Below, one piece after another: positions 25,129 to 32,661 of a DNA stretch of 51,493 nt. The stretch is from an uncultured Novosphingobium sp. GTDB taxonomy: Bacteria; Pseudomonadota; Alphaproteobacteria; Sphingomonadales; Sphingomonadaceae. The notes under the pieces were generated by a model. It made no database searches. It had not been told where the DNA came from and saw only the letters and a program-made list of their open reading frames with translations. The stretch covers positions 1 to 51,493 of the forward strand of contig CALMJG010000071.1 in assembly GCA_937864195.1 (NCBI GenBank), in the 5' to 3' direction. Position numbers and translations under genes: made by a program. Each line of letters begins with the position of its first letter. Within the stretch, counting starts at the first letter, position 1.

Positions 25129-27501
25129 TCAGAACTTGGCCGTGACGGTCACGCCGTAGGTCGCCGGATCGTTCCAGGTGGCACCGACATAGTTGATGCC
25201 GCCCAGATAGAGCACGTAGCCGGTGCGGCGAACGTCGAACACGTTCTTGCCCCAGACCGCGATCTCGTAGTTCTCGTCCGGACCGAACGAGAGCGAGGCG
25301 CGGGCGTTGGTGAAGCCGCCGGCCTTGGTGGTGGTGGCATCCATCAGCACTGCGGCCTGGGCGGCAGTGAAGCCCTGCCCGCCCGGAGTCGTGGACGGAG
25401 CGACATAGCGGGCCAGGGTGTTGCCATCCTGGGCCATGTCGTCGAGCCACGAATAGGACACGTTGAACTTGAACGTGCCGACGCCGACGTTCTGTTCGTA
25501 GTTCGCGCCCAGCACGAACTGCTTTTCGACGACGCTGACCAGGCGGGTGTCCTTCTTGTCGTTCGGCGTCAGGACGCCGCCGACCACCACGAAGCCGTCG
25601 TACTTGGTGTACTTGGGATCGATCAGCGAACCGTTGGCGAACAGGTCGAGACCCGGCGCAACGCGGACGTTCAGGTCAGCCTCGACGCCCCAGGTTTCCA
25701 TGCTGGCGTTTTCCAGGATGGTCTGGCTGGTGCCGCCCACCGCAAGGATCACCGAACGCTGGGCATCGCTGACCTTGTTGTGGAAGCCGGCGATGTTGAA
25801 GCGCACGCGGCGGTCCATGAACTCGGTCTTGAGGCCGATTTCCTGCTCGTTGTTGATTTCCGGCTTGGCCGGGGTGGTGTCGTTCAGGGTCAGCGAGCGC
25901 AGCTGCTGGGCGCCCGCGCGGTAGCCCTTGCTGTGCTTGGCATAGACCATCACGTCGGGGGTGATCTGGTAGTCGAGCCCGAACGTGTAGCTCAGGTTGC
26001 TCCAGCTGTCCTCGCGGCCACGGGCGCAGTCAGCGGCCAGCAGGGCGGGGTTGGCGGGGGTGCACGAGGTCAGCGGGCCGCGGTTCGGCACGTTGCCGGA
26101 CTGCTGGGTGATGCCCTTGCGGTCATGCGACCAGCGCAGACCGGCGGTGATGTTCAGCGCATCGGTCACGGCATAGCTGCCCTGGCCGTAGATGCCCCAC
26201 GAGGTGTTGTCGACCGTGCCGAGGAACTGCGTCCAGGCCGGGCTGCCGAAGGTCGAGGTATGCGAACGGTCCGAACCGGTTTCGCGGAACCAGGTGGCCC
26301 CCAGCGCAAACTTGAGCCGGTCGTTCATGGCCTCGCCAGTGAACTGCAGTTCGCTGGAATACTGCTTGAGATCAACCGTGCTGGCAGTCAAGTGCAGCGG
26401 GATGCTGAACCCGTCGAGGTCGATCAGGTTGTCGGCCTTCACGCCGCGATAGCCGGTGATCCACTTCAGCTCGCCCGCGCCGGTGTCGTACTTGACCTTG
26501 GCCGTGTAGGTCTGGGTCTTGACGTCGTTGAACAGGGCCTGGCCCGTGCCCGGCGTCGCCGAGGCAGGCGCTGCGCCAACCAGATCGGGATTGCCCTTGA
26601 ACTTCAGCAGTTCGGCGTCCGCCGCAGCCTGAAGGCCCGCAACCTGCGCCATGGCCGGGGCCGAAGTGCCGAACAGGTACGGGTTGAGGAACAGCGCCTG
26701 GCCCTGACGAAGGTCGCCATCCATCTTGCCATGCAGCCATTCGCCCGAAAGCTGGACGGTCATGGCGGCATAGGGCTGCCAGGTCAGCTTGACGCGGCCA
26801 TTGAGCGACTTGCGGCCATTGTACTTGTGCCCGGTGTTGATGTCGCGCTTGAAGCCGTCGCGCTCGCCATAGCTCAGCGCGCCGCGCAGGGCGAGATTGT
26901 CGCCAACCGCAAGGTTGACCACGCCGGTCGCGTTCCACTCGTTGAAGCGGCCATAGGTCAGCTTGAGCGAACCCGAAGTTTCACCCAGCTTGGCATCGTT
27001 GGTGGTCAGCAGCAGCGCGCCGGCCGAGGTGTTGCGGCCGAACAGCGTGCCCTGCGGACCCTTGAGCGCCTGGACGTTGGACATGTCCATCATCTCGGCA
27101 TTGAGGCCATAGGCGCGCGCCACGTAGACTTCATCGACATAGACGCCGACCGAAGGCTCAAGGGTGGCGAGCACGTCGTTCTGCACCTGGCCGCGCATCG
27201 ACAGGGCGATTGCGGTCGGGTTGTTGCTGCCCGCGCGGATGTTGAAGCCCGGCGTGAACTTGCCCAGGTCGCTGAATTCCTTGATCCCTTGGTTTTCCAG
27301 CGTCTCGCCTGTGAAGACGGTGATCGCGGTCGGGGTGTCCTGGATATTGGCGGCGGTCTTGGTGACGCCGATGACGGTGATGATGTTGCTGTCCGTTTCA
27401 TCCGCAGCCTGCGCGAAGGCGGTGCTCGACGAAATGGCGATGGCGGAAACGGCTGCGCCGGCCAGAATCCTCGAAACGAGGCGCGCTTGGGTGGTTTTCA
27501 T
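25129..27501 (-). CDS. TonB-dependent outer-membrane receptor
   Basis: Receptor of 790 aa. The signal peptide spans residues 1-30 (AGAAVSAIAISSSTAFAQA). A TonB-box-like stretch (IITVIGV) follows, then the plug domain (QDTPTAITVFTGETL, VDEVYVARAYG, LKGPQGTLFGRNTSAG) and a long beta-barrel ending in aromatic YGVTVTAKF. It belongs to the large sphingomonad group used for hydrophobic carbon sources rather than a typical siderophore receptor (inference from context). ATG 27501 is preceded by GGGAGGAG. Promoter element site 4 lies 50 bp upstream, which ties uptake to the same control as the NMO and Ltp2-pair-1 operons. Confidence 0.93.
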   Translation of the reverse strand: MKTTQARLVSRILAGAAVSAIAISSSTAFAQAADETDSNIITVIGVTKTAANIQDTPTAITVFTGETLENQGIKEFSDLGKFTPGFNIRAGSNNPTAIALSMRGQVQNDVLATLEPSVGVYVDEVYVARAYGLNAEMMDMSNVQALKGPQGTLFGRNTSAGALLLTTNDAKLGETSGSLKLTYGRFNEWNATGVVNLAVGDNLALRGALSYGERDGFKRDINTGHKYNGRKSLNGRVKLTWQPYAAMTVQLSGEWLHGKMDGDLRQGQALFLNPYLFGTSAPAMAQVAGLQAAADAELLKFKGNPDLVGAAPASATPGTGQALFNDVKTQTYTAKVKYDTGAGELKWITGYRGVKADNLIDLDGFSIPLHLTASTVDLKQYSSELQFTGEAMNDRLKFALGATWFRETGSDRSHTSTFGSPAWTQFLGTVDNTSWGIYGQGSYAVTDALNITAGLRWSHDRKGITQQSGNVPNRGPLTSCTPANPALLAADCARGREDSWSNLSYTFGLDYQITPDVMVYAKHSKGYRAGAQQLRSLTLNDTTPAKPEINNEQEIGLKTEFMDRRVRFNIAGFHNKVSDAQRSVILAVGGTSQTILENASMETWGVEADLNVRVAPGLDLFANGSLIDPKYTKYDGFVVVGGVLTPNDKKDTRLVSVVEKQFVLGANYEQNVGVGTFKFNVSYSWLDDMAQDGNTLARYVAPSTTPGGQGFTAAQAAVLMDATTTKAGGFTNARASLSFGPDENYEIAVWGKNVFDVRRTGYVLYLGGINYVGATWNDPATYGVTVTAKF

Positions 27502-27549
27502 GGTCAGGCTCTCCTCCCTGGAGCGATACATTGCCGCTCCGGACGGCGA

Positions 27550-27564
27550 CTTGTATAACTAGGT
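27550..27564 (-). promoter_or_regulatory. Shared promoter element, site 4 (TonB receptor)
   Basis: CTTGTATAACTAGGT. On the minus strand this is ACCTAGTTATACAAG, containing TTATAC as a -10 candidate; TTGTGT 16 bp further upstream could be the -35 box. It shares 14 of 15 bases with site 3. Confidence 0.7.
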
Positions 27565-27611
27565 CTACCAAGACACACAAGAGCCTGCGAATTTACCTTA
27601 CGGCTATGGCA

Positions 27612-28619
27612 TTACGGCAACAGTCGCGCGAGCGTCGGCACGTCGGACAGCGCGCGCAGCACGTCGTTGAGATGCGTGCAGCCCAGCGTCGAGGGCAGCG
27701 TTTCCAGCACCGCGCTGCGGAATTCCGCCACGTTCCGGCCGATCATCCGCGTCGCCTTGACCGAGGCTCCGGGGCATTCGCGGAACGGCAGGATCATCGG
27801 CAATACCTGAAGCGCGACCAATGTGCCGCTTGCCTCCTCAACTTCGGCGAACAGCCGGTATTCGTGGATCGCCGTACGCCCGCCGTTGGGGTTGGAACCA
27901 CTGTCCTGGAACGCGGCGTCAACCTTGATCAGGCCGTCCTCGCGCCACAGGTCGATCCGCCGCGCGCGGCGCTTCTGCGGCCCCTGCTGGAACGGCATGG
28001 GGTGCCAGCCGATCGCATCGTCCGGGTTTTCCAGCGGCCCGACCTCGGCATAGGACTGGTCGACCGTATTGCCGGTCCCGTCCTCGTGCAGCGAGCTCGC
28101 CCCTTCGGCAAAGCCGGTGCAGACGTTGAGCATCCTGCCGCCCTTGCCGGCAGTGGAACGGGTACCCGCCTCGCGACTGCGGGCCATCCAGTCATCGCTC
28201 CACTGCGACCAGATCCACCCGGCGACCAGGCTGGCCCCGGCATAGTCGTCAAGCAGCTGGAACAGCGGCGTGCCCGCCAGGTCGCCCAGCTTGTCGGCCA
28301 GCGCCAGCCGGCTGGCCCCGCCCGCGCGCACCCCGACCATCTCCTGCAGGCGGGGATGATCGGTGGTGGCGTCGATCGACAGAATCTCGCGAATCGGGGA
28401 GGCCAGGATCCGGAAGCCCCCGGTGGCAAGCACGCTCGGCTCTCCGCCATCCTCGGGCGTCAGGAGATCACGGGCGCGGCCGATCATCTCCCACGGCTGG
28501 CCGAAGCCATCCGGCCAGTCGGAATCGATCGAGGTGGTGCGGCGGATCGAACCCGGCCGCCGCAGCGGCGACGGTCCCGCGCTCTGGCGGGCGAAGGGAA
28601 ACTGCTGCGGCCGGTTCAT
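27612..28619 (-). CDS. DUF2889-like protein of unknown function
   Basis: Protein of 335 aa, no signal peptide or membrane segment. It opens with RRPGSIRRTTSIDSDWPDG and closes with GCTHLNDVLRAL, features I associate with the DUF2889 family; this match is from memory and moderate. It has no recognisable enzyme motif. ATG 28619 is chosen over the frame start at 28673 because AAGGA precedes it. It is the last gene of the eight-gene operon, 11 nt after the HSD10-like SDR stop. Related proteins tend to occur in CoA-ester catabolic clusters, so an accessory role is possible. Confidence 0.65.
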   Translation of the reverse strand: MNRPQQFPFARQSAGPSPLRRPGSIRRTTSIDSDWPDGFGQPWEMIGRARDLLTPEDGGEPSVLATGGFRILASPIREILSIDATTDHPRLQEMVGVRAGGASRLALADKLGDLAGTPLFQLLDDYAGASLVAGWIWSQWSDDWMARSREAGTRSTAGKGGRMLNVCTGFAEGASSLHEDGTGNTVDQSYAEVGPLENPDDAIGWHPMPFQQGPQKRRARRIDLWREDGLIKVDAAFQDSGSNPNGGRTAIHEYRLFAEVEEASGTLVALQVLPMILPFRECPGASVKATRMIGRNVAEFRSAVLETLPSTLGCTHLNDVLRALSDVPTLARLLP

Positions 28620-28630
28620 GGTTCTGGTCC

Positions 28631-29425
28631 TTACTTGGGCGGCATGCGGATCGCGCCGTCGAGGCGGATGCACTGGCCGTTGAAATAGGTGTTGCGGGCA
28701 AGCTCCATCACCAGGCTGCCGAATTCGGCCGGATTGCCGAGGCGCTTGGGGAACGGCACCGAACCTTCGAGCCCGGCGAAGATCGCGGGGGCCTTGTCCT
28801 TCACCGCCAGCATTGGCGGAGTGGCGAAAGTGCCGGGCAGGATCGCGTTGACGCGGATGCCCAGGTCCATCAGGTCGCGCGCCATCGGCAGGACCATGGC
28901 GTTGACCGCGCCCTTGCCGCCGCCATAGGCGACCTGGCCGATCTGGCCGTCCTGCGAAGCGGCGGACGAGGTGAAAATGATGCAGCCGCGCTCGCCGTCT
29001 TCATTGAGCGGATCGGAATTGGCCATGCCCAGCGCCGCGATCGAGGCGATGCGGTAGGAGGCGGTGAAGATCCCGTCGGCCGAACGCGCGATCATCTCGG
29101 TCGGGTTGCGCTTGTAGCCGCCGGTGGTCTTGTCATAGGACACGGTCTTGCCGCCGCCGGTGACGACCGCGCAGTGGACCACCACGCGCTCCTGCCCGTG
29201 GGCGGCGCGGGCCTTGGCAAAACCGGCCTCGACGCTTTCTTCCGACAGGATGTCGACCTTGCAGAACAGGCCGCCGATTTCAGCCGCGACGGCTTCGCCG
29301 GCTTCCTCGTTGACGTCGAAAATGGCGACCTTGGCGCCTGCGGCAGCGAGCGCCTGCGCGCTCGCCTTGCCGAGGCCCGAGGCACCGCCGGTAACCACGG
29401 CGGCAATGGTAGTGTCGATCTTCAT
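28631..29425 (-). CDS. SDR 3-hydroxyacyl-CoA dehydrogenase, HSD17B10-like (copy 2)
   Basis: Short-chain dehydrogenase of 264 aa, paralogous to copy 1 at 3400-4182. It has TGGASGLG, Ser153/154 and Tyr167-x3-Lys171 (VAYGGGK). The middle differs most: VVTGGGKTVSYDKTTGGYKR replaces MANRKGKTVGRNRETGELTR, close to the substrate pocket, and suggests a different acyl chain. The frame is open to 29752, over the previous gene, but ATG 29425 matches the copy 1 start (MKIDxxxAAVVTGG). Nineteen bases separate it from the upstream SDR. Confidence 0.9.
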   Translation of the reverse strand: MKIDTTIAAVVTGGASGLGKASAQALAAAGAKVAIFDVNEEAGEAVAAEIGGLFCKVDILSEESVEAGFAKARAAHGQERVVVHCAVVTGGGKTVSYDKTTGGYKRNPTEMIARSADGIFTASYRIASIAALGMANSDPLNEDGERGCIIFTSSAASQDGQIGQVAYGGGKGAVNAMVLPMARDLMDLGIRVNAILPGTFATPPMLAVKDKAPAIFAGLEGSVPFPKRLGNPAEFGSLVMELARNTYFNGQCIRLDGAIRMPPK

Positions 29426-29444
29426 CAGATGCTCCTCAAGAGTG

Positions 29445-30233
29445 TCATTGCAGGGTTTCAAGATTGCCGCCATCCACCACCAGCACCTGGCCGGTAATGA
29501 ACCCGGCAAGGTCCGAACAGAGGAAAGCGGCGGCGTCGGCCATGTCCTGGGGCGTGCCCATGCGGCGGATCGGCCATTCGGCCACCCGTCCGGCAACGTG
29601 CTCGTCATAGGTCTCGCCATTGGCCTGGGCAATTTTCGTGAAGACGGTGCGGAACTGCTCGGTCGCGATCGCGCCGGTGCCCAGCGTGTTGACCGTGATG
29701 CCGAACGGCCCAAGCTCGGCCGAGAGCGTCTTCGACAGGGCGAGCGCGCCAACCCGGTAGGTGTTCTGCGCCGCGCGCGGCAGCTTGCGGTGGGGCTGCT
29801 TCACCGAATTGGTGCCGATGGTGAGGATCCGGCCCCAGCCGCGCTCCTTCATGGGCTGCCAGACCGCTTGTACCAGCCAGCGGAAGGCCATGACATTGTT
29901 GGTGTTGGCCGCCGCGAAAGTCTCGTCGTCGACTTCCAGGAAGGCGCCCTTGGGGCCGGAATCGACGTTGAAGATCACGATGTCGGGCGCGCTGCCGAAC
30001 TTGTCGCGGCAGGCCTGCACGGCTTTCGCGACCCCCTCCTTCGACGTGCAATCGGCGGAAATCCCGGCGCAGTCCCCGCCGATCCCGGCCACCGCCGCGT
30101 CGATATTCGCCTGGGTCCGCGCGGCGATCATCACCTTGCAGCCTTCCGCGGCAAAACGCTGCGCGCAGCCGAGGCCGATGCCCTGCGATCCGCCAGTGAC
30201 CAGCGCCACCTTGCCCGCGATACCAAGATCCAT
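29445..30233 (-). CDS. Atypical SDR lacking the catalytic lysine
   Basis: Short-chain dehydrogenase fold of 262 aa with an intact cofactor loop TGGSQGIG (residues 13-20) and the C-terminal ITGQVLVVDGG. The active-site region reads NTYRVGALALSKTL: Tyr159 is followed at the +4 position by Ala163, not Lys. This puts it in the divergent SDR group whose motif is closer to SN-x-x-R. It may bind a hydroxy substrate without standard proton relay or use another residue. ATG 30233 lies 4 nt beyond the previous stop; the longer frame to 30320 has no ribosome site I can recognise. Confidence 0.85.
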   Translation of the reverse strand: MDLGIAGKVALVTGGSQGIGLGCAQRFAAEGCKVMIAARTQANIDAAVAGIGGDCAGISADCTSKEGVAKAVQACRDKFGSAPDIVIFNVDSGPKGAFLEVDDETFAAANTNNVMAFRWLVQAVWQPMKERGWGRILTIGTNSVKQPHRKLPRAAQNTYRVGALALSKTLSAELGPFGITVNTLGTGAIATEQFRTVFTKIAQANGETYDEHVAGRVAEWPIRRMGTPQDMADAAAFLCSDLAGFITGQVLVVDGGNLETLQ

Positions 30234-30237
30234 GGCC

Positions 30238-31047
30238 CTAGTGCTCCACCTGTGCCTTGAGGCGGTCCTGCAGGATATCCCCGCGCCCGCCATGTCCGGG
30301 TGCAAGCGAGGAGCCGCCATCCATCACCAGGCTCGCCCCGGTGACGTAACCGGCCTTGGGCGAGGCAAAGAACAGGCAGGCGTGGGCGATGTCGGCAGGC
30401 GTGCCCGCGCGGCCGACCGGGACGGTCTGGCCATAGGCGGCAAGACCATCCTCCCCCAGCACGCGCAGCGCATTGTCGCTGGCGACAAGGCCGGGCTGGA
30501 TCGCGTTGACGGTGATCCCCTCGGCCACAACGTCCACCGCAGCGCCGCGCACGAAGGCGAGCAGCGCGGCCTTGGCCATGCCGTAAGCGGTCATGTTGGG
30601 CACCACAGTCGCCGTGCCGTTGACCGAGCCGATGGCGATGAACCGCCCGCCCCCGGGCGCCGCCGCCAGATGAGGCCGCGCGGCATCGAGCAGCCACCAG
30701 GCCGCCTTGGCGATGGACGCAAGACCGGATTCCAGCTTCTCGTCCGAGACATGGCCCAGCCCGCCGTGGGGAATGTCGGCGGCGCAGTGGACGATCACGT
30801 CCACCCCGCCGAACGCCGCGACCGTCGCCTCGACCAGCGCGCGGCAATCTTCATGACGGGTAACGTCGCAGCGGAAAGCCCGGGCCGCGCCGCCGATCGC
30901 AGCGGCAGCTGCCTCGGCGGGTTCGAGCGTGCGCGAACCAAGCATGACCTTGGCGCCAGCCGCCGCGAAAGCCTCGGCCACGCCCTTGCCCAGTCCGCGC
31001 CCGGCCCCGGTGACCAGCACCCGCGCTCCGCTGAAATCCTCGCTCAT
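30238..31047 (-). CDS. SDR family oxidoreductase
   Basis: Short-chain dehydrogenase of 269 aa with TGAGRGLG, VHCAADIP in place of NNAG, Ser in AIGSVNG, and a normal TAYGMAK (Tyr-x3-Lys). The C-terminal segment GYVTGASLVMDGGSS is typical of the classical group. It lies 16 nt after the Ltp2-like gene and 4 nt before the atypical SDR. A 3-hydroxyacyl-CoA or ring-alcohol dehydrogenase role is inferred from position only. Confidence 0.87.
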   Translation of the reverse strand: MSEDFSGARVLVTGAGRGLGKGVAEAFAAAGAKVMLGSRTLEPAEAAAAAIGGAARAFRCDVTRHEDCRALVEATVAAFGGVDVIVHCAADIPHGGLGHVSDEKLESGLASIAKAAWWLLDAARPHLAAAPGGGRFIAIGSVNGTATVVPNMTAYGMAKAALLAFVRGAAVDVVAEGITVNAIQPGLVASDNALRVLGEDGLAAYGQTVPVGRAGTPADIAHACLFFASPKAGYVTGASLVMDGGSSLAPGHGGRGDILQDRLKAQVEH

Positions 31048-31063
31048 TGGCCTCTCCCTTGTT

Positions 31064-32245
31064 CTATTCACGCACCAGCAGCATTGCGCCGGCCAGCGGT
31101 CCGCCTGCAGTCGAGGTGGCGCAGACGCGGGGATCGCCCTTCACCTGCCGCTCGCCCGCCCGGCCCCACAGCTGGGTGCAGCCTTCCCATACCGCACCAT
31201 AGGCATGAAGCCGCCCGCCCGAGAGCGCCCCGCCCCCCGTGTTGACCGGCAATTCGCCCTCCAGCGCGATGCGTGTGCCGCCCTCGATGAAGTCCTTCGC
31301 GCCGTAGCGTTCGCAGAAGCCGAAATTTTCCAGCCAGTTGAGCGTGTGGAAGCTGAACCCGTCATAGAGTTCGGCGATGTCGACATCCTTCGGCTTCAGA
31401 TCGGTGCGCGACCACATCATTTCCGCGACCTTTGGCTGGGCCTGGGTATCGACCTCGGCCAGCTGGGTCCAGGAATTGCGGTACTGCATCGAACTGCCCA
31501 CCGCCTCGATCCGGATCGCGGGATTGCGGCAATCGCGCGCGGCATCCATGGCCGAGACGATGATCGCCGCCGATCCGTCGATCGGCACGTCGCAGTCATA
31601 GATCCGCAAGGGGCCGGCGATGCGCGGGCTGGCCATGTAATCGTCCAGCGTGATCGGATCGCGGTAGATCGCGTGGGGGTTCAGCCCCGCATTGCGGCGC
31701 TGGTTGATCGCAATCATCGCCTGCTGCTCGGGCCTGATCCCCGACTTGTGGACATAGGCGTTGAAATAGAGCGACTGCTGCAAGGCCGCCGCGTGGACGT
31801 GATAGGGCGCGTACCAGGCAAAGCCGCCACGCTGGCGCTCGCCCTCCTTCACCAGCGAATTGGCGAAGGCCAGCTTGCGCGCGCTTGCCTCATACATCGA
31901 GCGATAGATCAGCACGTGGCGGGCGAGACCCGCATTGATCGCGCCGATCGCGTTGAACACCGCGCCGTACTGCCCCGGCGATTCCCCGCCGTTGGAATAC
32001 CAATTGAGCTTCAGCCGCAGCGCATCCTGCAATTGCCCGATCCAGACGGGAGAGAAGCCGCTGGCATTGCCATCACCGCCCGGCCAGGTGGCGATCCCGT
32101 CGATGTCGCTGCGCTTGAGGCCCGCATCGGCAATCGCATCGAGCGCGGCATCGACCGTGAGTTCAAGCGAGGACTTGGCCGATCCGCGCGACACTTCGGA
32201 TATGCCGACGCCGGTGATCGCGCAGTTCTTTTCGCCGTACCGCAT
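31064..32245 (-). CDS. SCP2/Ltp2-type thiolase-fold protein (pair 2, probable retro-aldolase)
   Basis: Thiolase-fold protein of 393 aa. Instead of the thiolase nucleophile motif it has NGGESPGQYGAVFNA, with no Cys, and ELYDGFSFHTL supplies a Tyr-Asp where thiolases have Asn-Glu. The late loop is VNTGGGALSGGRLHAYG, lacking the GHPxG His motif of FadA. It is closest to pair 3 (45863-47038), which has the same VNTGGG-xx-SGGRLH loop, and further from pair 1. ATG 32245 lies immediately downstream of its DUF35 gene. A retro-aldol cleavage of a branched 3-hydroxyacyl-CoA is inferred. Confidence 0.85.
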   Translation of the reverse strand: MRYGEKNCAITGVGISEVSRGSAKSSLELTVDAALDAIADAGLKRSDIDGIATWPGGDGNASGFSPVWIGQLQDALRLKLNWYSNGGESPGQYGAVFNAIGAINAGLARHVLIYRSMYEASARKLAFANSLVKEGERQRGGFAWYAPYHVHAAALQQSLYFNAYVHKSGIRPEQQAMIAINQRRNAGLNPHAIYRDPITLDDYMASPRIAGPLRIYDCDVPIDGSAAIIVSAMDAARDCRNPAIRIEAVGSSMQYRNSWTQLAEVDTQAQPKVAEMMWSRTDLKPKDVDIAELYDGFSFHTLNWLENFGFCERYGAKDFIEGGTRIALEGELPVNTGGGALSGGRLHAYGAVWEGCTQLWGRAGERQVKGDPRVCATSTAGGPLAGAMLLVRE

Positions 32246-32247
32246 GA

Positions 32248-32661
32248 TCAGCGCCCCTCCGGCTCGAACAGCGGCACCCACAGGTCTTCGCATTGCTCGA
32301 ACAGCACCTTGACCGGCATCCCGAACGTCACCTCATCGGGATCGCAGTTCACCACGTTGCAGGGCAGCAGCACGTCCTCCTGCTCGGCCAGCGCGACCAG
32401 CGCGAGCACGTAGCGTTCGGGCAGGCGCGGCACCCATTGCTTGTAGTTGATGGTGAAGGTGTAGACGCTGCCGCGCCCCGAAACCGGCTGCGGCGCAACA
32501 TCGCGGCTCTCGCATTCCGGGCAGAAACGGACCGGCGGGTGGACGTAATAGCCGCAGTCCCCGCAGCGGCAGATCAGCAGTTCGCCCTTTTCGCCGCCGG
32601 TCCAGTAGGCCGCGTTGTCGCGGTCCAACGCCGGGAGCGGCCGGGGCAAGCTGCCGCTCAT
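32248..32661 (-). CDS. DUF35 OB-fold zinc-ribbon partner (pair 2)
   Basis: Protein of 137 aa: an N-terminal helix (ALDRDNAAYWTGGEKGEL), zinc ribbon Cys33/Cys36/Cys47/Cys50 (CGDC, CPEC) and an OB-fold beginning GRGSVYTFTINYKQW. It overlaps the ligase stop by 4 nt and is followed after 2 nt by its thiolase-fold partner. DUF35 partners contribute to acyl-CoA binding in Ltp2 complexes; this role is inferred. Confidence 0.9.
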   Translation of the reverse strand: MSGSLPRPLPALDRDNAAYWTGGEKGELLICRCGDCGYYVHPPVRFCPECESRDVAPQPVSGRGSVYTFTINYKQWVPRLPERYVLALVALAEQEDVLLPCNVVNCDPDEVTFGMPVKVLFEQCEDLWVPLFEPEGR

